From Coriobacteriaceae bacterium (GTDB lineage Bacteria > Actinomycetota > Coriobacteriia > Anaerosomatales > D1FN1-002), in assembly GCA_013824215.1 (NCBI GenBank), contig PNNM01000038.1, positions 1 to 10,157 of the forward strand: 10,157 bases of DNA, written 5' to 3'. Below, piece by piece: positions 1-5,857 of the stretch (position 1 is the stretch's first letter; every line of letters begins with the position of its first letter). The translations under genes and the position numbers were made by a program. The notes under the pieces are model-generated. The model was not told where the DNA came from, made no database searches, and saw only the letters and a program-made list of their open reading frames with translations.

Positions 1-23
1 AGCAAGAGAATGATCCGCTTCAT
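1..23 (-). CDS. 5' end of an unidentified gene, probably encoding a secreted or membrane protein (partial)
   Basis: Only the first seven codons are inside the window, reading MKRIILL before the sequence ends. An A/G-rich AAGGGGG stretch lies about 10 bases upstream of the ATG, a plausible if slightly distant ribosome binding site. Two basic residues followed by a hydrophobic run look like the start of a signal peptide or first membrane segment. The gene is downstream of, and on the same strand as, the hypothetical gene at 162-824, with 138 bp between them. No function can be named from seven residues, and the start itself could be spurious. Confidence 0.4.
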
Positions 24-79
24 GGTGAGAAGACCCCCTTCGCAAAACACAAGGTGGTGTCTTCCCCCGTCCCGCTAGC

Positions 80-96
80 GACGGAAGAGATCCGTC
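80..96 (-). terminator. small hairpin downstream of the hypothetical gene, weak terminator candidate
   Basis: GACGGA and TCCGTC form a perfect 6-bp stem around a 5-base loop, about 65 bases after the stop codon at 162-164. The stem can extend by two GC pairs across a one-base bulge. No T-run follows on the minus strand, so it does not meet the usual intrinsic-terminator pattern. It may simply be a 3' stabilising structure. Confidence 0.3.
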
Positions 97-161
97 CGCT
101 CCGCTCGTTCGAATGCCGACAGGTATCGAAACGGGACTCACGGCGTTGGCCCAAACAGCTC

Positions 162-824
162 TTATGCGGATGTCAACAGGTGCAACCGGCGATTGATGGC
201 GTCGAGGGTTGCGCGCACGATCGAGTCCTTCTCGTTCTGCCGAACGAGCGCGCTGCCCGAGAAGGCCTGCTCGCCCATCGGCGTCACCAGCGTGACGCAA
301 GCCACCGCGACCCGCTCCCGACCCAGCTGCACGACGGATACGTCCTCGAGCCCGAAGGTGAGGGCGCCGTGCGCGTAGTGCTGGACTGCTTCGAGAGCCG
401 CTTCCGCGATGATGCGTCTCCGCCCGGTCTCGCTCGCCGGTCCCGACGCCTCGCCTACGTAGAGCTCCTCCTCGAGCTCTATGGTCACCCGCGCGCTGGC
501 GTGCACGCCGCTCACGCTCTCGTCCACTGCGTGGATGCGTGCGCGGCCGCCCTCGGCAGGCTCCTCTTCCTTGGGCATGGCCTCGGCACCGAGTTGCGCG
601 ATCGAGATCTTCCTGTGGTCCACGGGGATGCCGAATCCCGCCATGACGGTGGATTCGACGTCGCGCACGATCTGCTTCGGCGACTTGGTGGGGAGCGCGA
701 GGACGTGGACCTCGAGGATGGTGCCCTCAGGCGAGACCACCACGCGGGCGGCCTTGATGCCGGACACCTCGGAAAGGGCCCGTTCTATGTCCTCGACTAC
801 GACGTGTGCTGCGTCTTGTTCCAC
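162..824 (-). CDS. hypothetical protein with an internally duplicated C-terminal domain
   Basis: This 220-residue protein is probably cytoplasmic; it has no signal peptide or membrane segment, and I do not recognise a named family. The chosen GTG start has GAGAGG seven bases upstream; a TTG five codons earlier overlaps that site and is less likely. Residues 7-78 alternate beta strands and helices. An acidic linker (about 82-95) follows. Residues 110-215 contain two similar beta-beta-alpha units, one around VTIELEEELYVGEASG with the helix RRIIAEAALEAVQ, the other around VACVTLVTPMGEQAFSGSA with the helix DSIVRATLDAINRRL. This pattern recalls the regulatory dimer domain of 2-isopropylmalate synthase, but only as a visual similarity. 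The gene follows hpf by about 150 bp and has its own promoter with a perfect palindrome, so it is likely regulated separately. Coding status is well supported; function is unknown. Confidence 0.85.
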   Translation of the reverse strand: MEQDAAHVVVEDIERALSEVSGIKAARVVVSPEGTILEVHVLALPTKSPKQIVRDVESTVMAGFGIPVDHRKISIAQLGAEAMPKEEEPAEGGRARIHAVDESVSGVHASARVTIELEEELYVGEASGPASETGRRRIIAEAALEAVQHYAHGALTFGLEDVSVVQLGRERVAVACVTLVTPMGEQAFSGSALVRQNEKDSIVRATLDAINRRLHLLTSA

Positions 825-853
825 GGCTGGGCCTCTCAAGCGGGGCCGCTGCC

Positions 854-873
854 GGTGTGACGTACGTCACACC
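854..873. promoter_or_regulatory. perfect 20-bp palindrome, probable repressor operator
   Basis: GGTGTGACGTACGTCACACC is identical to its own reverse complement over all 20 bases. On the minus strand it starts about 8 bases after the -10 box at 882-887, so it would cover the transcription start and first transcribed bases of the hypothetical gene. That position suits a dimeric repressor. The regulator is not encoded nearby in the window, and its family cannot be told from the site alone. Confidence 0.65.
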
Positions 874-881
874 TGCCCATG

Positions 882-911
882 AGAGTAGGCATCCGAGCGC
901 CCGCCTGTCAA
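882..911 (-). promoter_or_regulatory. sigma-70 type promoter for the hypothetical gene at 162-824
   Basis: On the minus strand a consensus -35 box TTGACA (906-911) is followed after 18 bases by TACTCT (882-887), which has the TANNNT core of a -10 box. It sits in the 150-bp gap after hpf, about 50 bases upstream of the likely transcript 5' region of the next gene, and leads straight into the 20-bp palindrome. Confidence 0.6.
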
Positions 912-974
912 CGCGAGGAAGGCGCCCAGGTTGGACGCCCCCCGCCTTCAAACCGCGCGCATGAGCGCTTGCGA

Positions 975-1526
975 CTACCCGACGCGCGGCTCGATCAGGC
1001 CGTAGTCGCCGTCGCGGCGGCGGTACAGCACGTTGACGCCCTCGCTCTCGGCAGGCGCGAACACGAAGAAGTCGTGCCCGAGCATCTCCATCTGGAGGAT
1101 CGCCTCCTCGGCGCTCATCGGCTTGAGCTCGACGCTCTTGATCTTCACGATGCCGGGCTCGGGTGCCCCGAACTCGTCGACAGGTGTCGGCGAAGGGATG
1201 CGGCTGCGGCCGTTGCCGTTGTGCCGGTCGACGACCTTGCCCTTGTACTTGCGCGCCTGGGTCTCCAGCTTCTCGGAGACCAGGTCGATGGCGGCGAACA
1301 TGTCGGTGGCCGCCTCGCGCGCCCGGATGACGTGGCCCTTGGTATGGATCGTGACCTCGGCCACCTGGTTGTTCTCGATCGATGGGTTCTTCTCGGCGTG
1401 GAGCTCGACCTCCACGCCACGGATCATGTTCTCGAGGATCTTGTCGACGCGGCCAACCTTGTTCTCCGCGTAGTCCCGAAGCGCCTGACTCAGTTCGATG
1501 TGCCGGCCCTTGACCGTGATGTCCAT
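975..1526 (-). CDS. hpf: ribosome hibernation promoting factor, long form (HPF/RaiA)
   Basis: HPF binds the small ribosomal subunit near the decoding centre. The long form uses its C-terminal domain to pair two 70S ribosomes into inactive 100S dimers during stress or stationary phase. The 183-residue length fits the long form. Residues 1-95 form the S30AE/YfiA domain, starting MDITVKGRHIELS and carrying the conserved RGVEVELHAEKN and EVTIHTKGHVIRA stretches. A polar linker (about 96-125) leads to the C-terminal dimerisation domain, with KSVELKPMSAEEAILQMEML and the HDFFVFAPAESEGVNVLYRRRDGDYGLIEP region. The ATG was chosen because AGGGAGG lies 8 bases upstream and the family consensus begins there; the open frame upstream is not conserved-looking. 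It lies downstream of the ABC importer ATPase gene with a 116-bp gap, so it probably has its own promoter. Confidence 0.96.
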   Translation of the reverse strand: MDITVKGRHIELSQALRDYAENKVGRVDKILENMIRGVEVELHAEKNPSIENNQVAEVTIHTKGHVIRAREAATDMFAAIDLVSEKLETQARKYKGKVVDRHNGNGRSRIPSPTPVDEFGAPEPGIVKIKSVELKPMSAEEAILQMEMLGHDFFVFAPAESEGVNVLYRRRDGDYGLIEPRVG

Positions 1527-1563
1527 CGATGCGCCTCCCTTGTGTCGGCCGTACGAATAGAGG

Positions 1564-1593
1564 ATACCCGTACCGGAGGACGTGCACGTAACC
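1564..1593 (-). promoter_or_regulatory. tentative hpf promoter with a general-stress-like -10 box
   Basis: In the gap upstream of hpf the minus strand reads GGTTAC (1588-1593), 18 bases, then GGGTAT (1564-1569), with the start codon about 40 bases further on. GGGTAT is the -10 consensus of SigB-like stress sigma factors, which control hpf in Bacillus. The -35 box fits poorly and the spacing is a few bases too long. An alternative housekeeping reading uses TATCCT as -10 with no good -35. Confidence 0.3.
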
Positions 1594-1642
1594 GGGGTCG
1601 CGCGGATGCCTCCGGGCGACGAGCGGCGGTCTGTCACCGACG

Positions 1643-2380
1643 TCAGGTGATGTGCCCGAGGAAGTCCTGGGTGCGCTCGTGCTGCGGGTGGTCGAAGACC
1701 TCGGCGGGCGAGCCCTGCTCGACGATGACGCCCTCGTCCATGAAGACCACGCGGTCGGCCACGTCGCGGGCGAAGCCCATCTCGTGCGTGACCACCATCA
1801 TCGTCATGCCGGCTCCTGCCAGCTGCTTCATGACGTCCAGGACTCCGCGGACGAGCTCGGGATCGAGCGCCGAGGTCACCTCGTCGAACAGCATCACGTG
1901 CGGGTCCATCGCCAGCGCGCGCGCGATGGCCACCCGCTGCTGCTGCCCGCCCGAGAGCTGCGCGGGGTAGTAGTCGATCCGGTCGTCGAGCCCGACCCGC
2001 TCCAGCTGCTCGACCGCGATCCGGGCGGCCTCCTCCTTGGACCGCCCCAGCACCTTGCGCTGGGCGAGCATGACGTTGCCCTTGGCGGTCAGGTGCGGGA
2101 ACAGGTTGAAGCTCTGGAACACCATGCCGATGCGCTCTCGCACCTTGTTGATGTCGGTCTTCGGCAGGTTGACCTGGACGTCCTCGAACCAGACCTCGCC
2201 GCCCGTGGGCTCCTCGAGGCGGTTGACGCAGCGCAGCAGCGTAGACTTGCCCGAGCCGGAGGGTCCGAGGATGACGACCACCTCGCCCTTGACGACATCC
2301 ATGTCGACGCCGCGCAGGACTTCGTTGTCGCCGAACGCCTTGCGCAATCCGCGGATGCGCACGATCGCCTGATCGCTCAT
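1643..2380 (-). CDS. glnQ: polar amino acid ABC transporter ATP-binding protein (GlnQ/HisP type)
   Basis: This is the ATPase that powers import through the permease encoded just upstream; it works as a dimer on the cytoplasmic face. At 245 residues it has the normal GlnQ/HisP length and a full motif set: Walker A GPSGSGKST (39-47), Q-loop Gln89 in VFQSFNLFPHLT, ABC signature LSGGQQQR (142-149), Walker B VMLFDE (162-167), D-loop SALDPE (170-175) and switch His199 in VTHEMGF. The VNRLEEPTGGEVWF segment after Walker A is typical of the amino acid subfamily. The start ATG overlaps the permease stop as ATGA, which implies translational coupling; a GGAGG lies about 13 bases upstream. Glutamine specificity is not shown by the sequence; the symbol reflects the family. 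Confidence 0.93.
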   Translation of the reverse strand: MSDQAIVRIRGLRKAFGDNEVLRGVDMDVVKGEVVVILGPSGSGKSTLLRCVNRLEEPTGGEVWFEDVQVNLPKTDINKVRERIGMVFQSFNLFPHLTAKGNVMLAQRKVLGRSKEEAARIAVEQLERVGLDDRIDYYPAQLSGGQQQRVAIARALAMDPHVMLFDEVTSALDPELVRGVLDVMKQLAGAGMTMMVVTHEMGFARDVADRVVFMDEGVIVEQGSPAEVFDHPQHERTQDFLGHIT

Positions 2381-3714
2381 CGGGACTCGTGCACCTCCGC
2401 CGACGCCTCGTACTCGGCGATGGGTCCGGCCGATGCCGGACGCCAGAACAGGCCGCCGCGCTTGTTGGGGTTCTGGGGCGTCTGTCCGCCCTCGGCCACG
2501 GCCAGCTTCGCCTCCAGCCGACCCACCCAGTTGATGAGCGGGATGGTGATGATGAGGTAGTAGACCGCCGCGACCACGAACGGGGTGAGGTTGCCGCTGC
2601 GGGTCGCGATGCTGTTGCTGTAGAGCATCAGCTCGAACACGCCCACCGCGGACAACAGCGCCGTGTCCTTGAACAGCAGGATGAACTCCGAGGTCATCGT
2701 CGGCAGCACGCGCTTGACCGTCTGGGGCACGATGACGTGCTGCATCGCCTGCCAGTAGGTCATCCCGACCGAGGACGCGGCCTCGAACTGGCCCTTGTGG
2801 ATGGACTGGATGCCCGCGCGGAAGATCTCGGCCAGATAGGCCGAGCTGTTGAGAGCGAGCACGAGCACGCCGGTGATGAAGAGCGGCGCGCGGACGCCGG
2901 CGATGGGCAGGCCGACGAAGGCGATGTAGATCTGCAGGAACAGCGGCGTGCCGCGGATGACGTTGATGTAGAGGCCCGCGAACCAGCGTACCGGCGGGAT
3001 CTTCGACATGCGTGCGAAAGCCAGCGCCAGACCGCCGACGATGGCGAACGGGAAGGCGATGGCGACGAGCGTTATCGAGGTCAGCCACCCCACGAACAGC
3101 AGCGGCACCGCGATGGCGATCTTCTGCGGCTGGGCGAACAGCCTCAGGGCGTCCACCGTGTTCCACGACTTCACCCACGGCTGCTCGTCGAGCCAGCGGC
3201 TGAGCAGCTCGGAGGTCTTCACCGTCTCGAACGTGAACTCCGGCGAGGCGACGCTGCCGGCTGTGCCCTGGGAGACGTAGGTGACCCCGACCTCGTGCTC
3301 GCCCCCGGTCGCGGGCAGGCGCACGTCGCGGATCTGGGCGCGGATGGTGGCCCCGGAGCCGATCGGCGGTGAGAACGTCATCTTCAGCGCGGTGCCGTCG
3401 ACCTCGTGCTTCGCGGTCACCGGGACCCGGGTCAGGCCCTCGAGGGTCACGACGTCGAGCGTGATCTTCGACAGGTCGAAGCCCCTGGGGAAGGCGAGGT
3501 CCAGCGAGTCGATGGGGGCGGCGGACTTGGCGACGAACGTGAAGCGCGTGAGGCTCCCGCCGCTCGTGTTGTTCAGCGTGATCTCGACACCGACGAGCGC
3601 ATCGCCCGGCGCCGCGGCAGCGATCGCCGGCACGACGAACAGGGCCATAGCGAGTAGGACCACCGCGACGGCGGGCCATCGCGAGTTGAGGGCTCGTGGC
3701 GAGGCGGTTCCCAT
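2377..3714 (-). CDS. amino acid ABC transporter permease with an N-terminal extracytoplasmic beta-domain
   Basis: This 445-residue protein forms the membrane channel of the importer. Residues 14-35 are a signal peptide or first membrane segment ending in IAAAA. Residues 37-166 are a predicted extracytoplasmic, beta-rich domain with a FPRGFDLS motif. Hydrophobic membrane segments lie at about 200-232, 245-268, 276-296, 343-365 and 376-397, the five-helix pattern of HisM/GlnP permeases. The EAA loop that docks with the ATPase is EAASSVGMTYWQAMQHVIVP (311-330), and NVIRGTPLFLQIY (251-263) is also typical. About 45 extra polar residues follow the last helix. Normal family members are about 220 residues, so the N-terminal domain is the oddity. 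An N-out topology suits such a domain. The ATG has AGGGAG 9 bases upstream; the end overlaps the ATPase gene by 4 bases. Confidence 0.92.
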   Translation of the reverse strand: MGTASPRALNSRWPAVAVVLLAMALFVVPAIAAAAPGDALVGVEITLNNTSGGSLTRFTFVAKSAAPIDSLDLAFPRGFDLSKITLDVVTLEGLTRVPVTAKHEVDGTALKMTFSPPIGSGATIRAQIRDVRLPATGGEHEVGVTYVSQGTAGSVASPEFTFETVKTSELLSRWLDEQPWVKSWNTVDALRLFAQPQKIAIAVPLLFVGWLTSITLVAIAFPFAIVGGLALAFARMSKIPPVRWFAGLYINVIRGTPLFLQIYIAFVGLPIAGVRAPLFITGVLVLALNSSAYLAEIFRAGIQSIHKGQFEAASSVGMTYWQAMQHVIVPQTVKRVLPTMTSEFILLFKDTALLSAVGVFELMLYSNSIATRSGNLTPFVVAAVYYLIITIPLINWVGRLEAKLAVAEGGQTPQNPNKRGGLFWRPASAGPIAEYEASAEVHESR

Positions 3715-3735
3715 GCGACGCGGCTCCCTGTGCTT

Positions 3736-3768
3736 CGGGGGCCCCCGTCACCCGGACAGGGGCCCCCG
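3736..3768 (-). other. strong GC hairpin between the binding-protein and permease genes
   Basis: CGGGGGCCCC (3736-3745) and GGGGCCCCCG (3759-3768) can pair over 10 GC-only base pairs with a 13-base loop. On the minus-strand transcript this lies about 28 bases after the binding-protein stop and 20-odd bases before the permease start. No U-run follows, so it is unlikely to be a full terminator. Similar hairpins in ABC importer operons stabilise the upstream binding-protein message or damp read-through, giving more binding protein than permease. Confidence 0.55.
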
Positions 3769-3796
3769 GCAGTTCATCGATCGTGCGGTGGTCCGA

Positions 3797-4612
3797 CTAC
3801 TTGGTGGCGAACCACTTGTCGTAGATCGTCTGGTACTCGCCCGACGCCTTGAGGGCGGCCAACGCTTCGTTGATCGCGGTGGCGAGCTCGGGATTCTCGA
3901 TCGCGACGGCGAAGCCGTACTGCTCGCCGGTCGGGATCTCGCTCACGACGGCGAGCTTGCCGGCCTTCTGCTTGACGATGTCGGCCGTGATCGGCAGGTC
4001 GTTGACGACCGCGTCCACGTTGCCGGCCTCGAGGGCGGAGAACGCCTCGCTCGTCTTGCTGAACGGGACGATGGTGGCGCCTGCGGGCTTCAGGTTCTCG
4101 GTGGCCCACGCCTCACCGGTCGTGCCGGACTGGGCGCCGACCTTCTTGCCCTTCAGGTCCGCGGGGGCGCTGTACGTGGCGCCGGCCTTCATGGCGATCG
4201 ACTGGTTCGAGTCGAAGTAGGAGTCGGTGAACACGACCTCCTTCTTGCGCTCGTCGTTGATGGTGAGCGACGAGGCGACGACATCGAACTTGCCCGCGTT
4301 GACCTCGGCCAGCAGGGTGTCGAACTTCTGCGGCGGCAGGTACTCGACCACGAGGCCCATCTCCTCGGCGATCGCCGTCATCAGATCGACGTCGAAGCCC
4401 TCGGGGGTGGTGCCGTTCAGCATCTCCATCGGCGGGAAGTCGAGGTCCGAGCCGACGGTGAGCTTGCCTTCTGTGATGACCTTGTAGTCCGCGACCGGCG
4501 TCTCCTCGGCGGGAGGTGTCGTTGGCGTGGTCGTACCGCCACCGCAGCCGACGAGCGCCACGGCCAGCAGAGCGACCAGGACGAGGGACAGTGCCTTGCT
4601 GTACTTCCGCAT
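3797..4612 (-). CDS. amino acid ABC transporter substrate-binding lipoprotein (SBP_bac_3 family)
   Basis: This 271-residue lipoprotein captures a polar amino acid outside the membrane and delivers it to the permease. Residues 1-22 are a lipoprotein signal ending in the lipobox LVGC, with Cys23 as the lipid-anchored residue; a Gly/Thr/Pro-rich tether follows to about 40. The family-3 fold starts at KLTVGSDLDFPPM (50-62). It carries EGFDVDLMTAIAEEMGL (71-87), the ligand region SSLTINDERKKEVVFTDSYF (114-133) with Arg122 at the position that normally holds the ligand carboxylate, and DAVVNDLP (200-207) with the usual amino-group-binding Asp205. The start has AGGAGG 4 bases upstream of ATG; an upstream start would bury the signal peptide. 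The 114-bp leader holds a small hairpin. The exact amino acid cannot be told from sequence. Confidence 0.95.
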   Translation of the reverse strand: MRKYSKALSLVLVALLAVALVGCGGGTTTPTTPPAEETPVADYKVITEGKLTVGSDLDFPPMEMLNGTTPEGFDVDLMTAIAEEMGLVVEYLPPQKFDTLLAEVNAGKFDVVASSLTINDERKKEVVFTDSYFDSNQSIAMKAGATYSAPADLKGKKVGAQSGTTGEAWATENLKPAGATIVPFSKTSEAFSALEAGNVDAVVNDLPITADIVKQKAGKLAVVSEIPTGEQYGFAVAIENPELATAINEALAALKASGEYQTIYDKWFATK

Positions 4613-4642
4613 AACCCCTCCTAGATTCGGTGAACCCCACTC

Positions 4643-4660
4643 CGCCGCTCTCGCGCGGCG
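4643..4660 (-). other. short hairpin in the leader of the binding-protein gene
   Basis: CGCCGC (4643-4648) and GCGGCG (4655-4660) form a 6-bp GC stem with a 6-base loop, about 30 bases upstream of the start codon at 4612. It lies in the 114-bp gap between the two binding-protein genes. No T-tract is present. It could modulate read-through or message stability, or be a chance structure in GC-rich DNA. Confidence 0.3.
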
Positions 4661-4726
4661 CAACACGTAAACGGTACACCAACGCGCGGAGCTTGCGTAA
4701 CGAGCCTGCCAGCGGCGCGGACGGGC

Positions 4727-5575
4727 CTACGGGGTGGTGGTCTCCTCGGCACGCTCGATGACCGGCTCGGGCAGCGGGGTGGCCCACTTCGAGCGCACCG
4801 CGTCGAGCACGCCGTCGGCCGCAAGCCCGTCGAGCGCCTCGCGCACAGCGGTCTCCAGCTCGGTGGCGTCCTTGCGCACAGCCACCCCGAGCGGGACTGC
4901 CGGTCCGGCCTGGCCGGCGTAGCGTACGGTCGGGAGATCGCGTGCGATGTACGCGCCGACGATGCCGTCGGCCGCGACCGCGTCCACCTGACCGGCGGTC
5001 AGCGCCTCGAACGCGAGGCGCAGCGTGGCGAAGTGCTGGACGCCCTCGTCGCCGAACTCGGCGACCATCCGCCAACCCGACGCCGAGCCCTCCTGGACCG
5101 CGAGCCTGCGGTCGCCCAGCGTGTCGAGGGTGAGCGGCTCCGGCGCGGGTGAACGGCTGCTCTCGACGGCGACGAAGAAGACCGGGGCGTCCACGGCATA
5201 GGAGCCGGCGAACGTCACATCGGTGATGAGCGACTGGTCGATCGGCAGGGCGGCGATCACGACGTCCACGACCCCCGAATCGAGCTTGCGCGCGGCGTCC
5301 TTGGGCGATGCACCGACGAGCGCGAGTTTGAGACCCAGACGCTCGGCGAGAGCGGCGGCCACGTCGATGTCGAGCCCCGCACGCACACCGTGGTCCTCGC
5401 CGGCGAACGGCGGGTAGCCGAGATCCACACCGGCGGTCAGCACGCCCGCGGTCTTGATGGCCGGCGGCTTGATCTTCGGCACCGGCGCGGGCTCGGCGGG
5501 TCGCGCACAGGCGGCAGCGCCGCACGCGGCGGCGAGCGCCACCACCGCCAAGATGATGCGTGCCACTCGGCGCAA
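4727..5575 (-). CDS. second substrate-binding lipoprotein of family 3, divergent ligand site
   Basis: This 282-residue protein is the first gene of the importer cluster and belongs to the same SBP_bac_3 fold as the next gene. The TTG start is chosen because GAAGGAG lies 5 bases upstream and it gives a compact signal peptide (LRRVARIILAVVALAAAC); a GTG 30 codons earlier with GAGAGG upstream is the alternative. Cys18 or Cys23 could be the lipidated residue. Family features are GVLTAGVDLGYPPFAGE (44-60), AGLDIDVAAALAERLGL (66-82) and the C-terminal helix ending AVRSKW. The ligand-carboxylate arginine motif (ER in the sister protein) is replaced by PIDQSLITDVTF (111-122), with no arginine nearby, so the substrate may not be an ordinary alpha-amino acid. 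It may feed the same permease or act as a sensor. The residue 267-282 tail is acidic. Confidence 0.88.
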   Translation of the reverse strand: MRRVARIILAVVALAAACGAAACARPAEPAPVPKIKPPAIKTAGVLTAGVDLGYPPFAGEDHGVRAGLDIDVAAALAERLGLKLALVGASPKDAARKLDSGVVDVVIAALPIDQSLITDVTFAGSYAVDAPVFFVAVESSRSPAPEPLTLDTLGDRRLAVQEGSASGWRMVAEFGDEGVQHFATLRLAFEALTAGQVDAVAADGIVGAYIARDLPTVRYAGQAGPAVPLGVAVRKDATELETAVREALDGLAADGVLDAVRSKWATPLPEPVIERAEETTTP

Positions 5576-5857
5576 CCCGGCTCCTTCGGTCAGTGCTCTC
5601 ACCCGGCTGACCTGGTCTTTGGCCCCACACTCGCGTACCGGGGCTTCCGCTTGATGCGATCTCACTACCGGCCCTCTCGCCCACGCGAACGCGGACGGTA
5701 CGACTTACCCCTAAGGCGCGCCATGCTCGCACGCCGGCGTCAGCCGCACGTGCTTAAGTGGGTCCTTTCGGCCGCGCCTACCTTGGACTAGGAGGTCGGA
5801 ACCTCCGCAACCACAGACCCGGGTGAGAGCGTGCGAGAGTATAGCATGCGCGCCTGC
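5576..5857. other. 282-bp non-coding gap upstream of the importer cluster
   Basis: No convincing gene, tRNA or riboswitch is visible between the comF stop and the first binding-protein start. It holds one clear small hairpin (5791-5806) and a TATACT box on the minus strand (5838-5843) with no matching -35. The ACGGTAC sequence at 5695-5701 recurs in the leader of the other binding-protein gene (4671-4677) and could be part of paired promoter or control sites. The importer promoter is expected here but cannot be fixed with confidence. Confidence 0.5.
5791..5806. other. perfect hairpin downstream of comF
   Basis: GGAGGT and ACCTCC pair over 6 bp around a 4-base loop, about 50 bases after the comF stop on the minus strand. 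There is no T-run on either side, so it is not a standard intrinsic terminator. It may still mark the 3' end of the mtnA-comF transcript. The loop does not match a tRNA T-arm, since the invariant A58 position is G. Confidence 0.3.

Noticed and set aside
105..125. GTTCGAAT sequence as a tRNA T-arm
   Set aside because: The base after the loop is G instead of the required C61, and no acceptor or anticodon stems can be built around it on either strand.
171..176. TTGACA on the minus strand as a promoter for the left-edge gene
   Set aside because: It encodes the last residues of the hypothetical protein, and no -10-like box is found 16-18 bases downstream.
54..860. Long plus-strand open frame opposite the hypothetical gene
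   Set aside because: It is a GC-rich antisense shadow: low-complexity Arg/His/Asp-rich sequence with no ribosome binding site or family motif, while the minus strand has a coherent protein with a good start.
1643..3751. Single 702-codon minus-strand frame joining the ATPase to the permease region
   Set aside because: Only its last 245 codons look like a real protein (the ATPase). The earlier part is out of frame with the permease and is Arg/Pro/Gly-rich nonsense; the ATGA overlap shows two genes.
5576..5857. Riboswitch or small RNA in the gap upstream of the importer
   Set aside because: I saw a 6-bp hairpin and a GAAA-containing stretch but no conserved riboswitch core such as that of SAM, glycine, cobalamin or cyclic-di-GMP classes.
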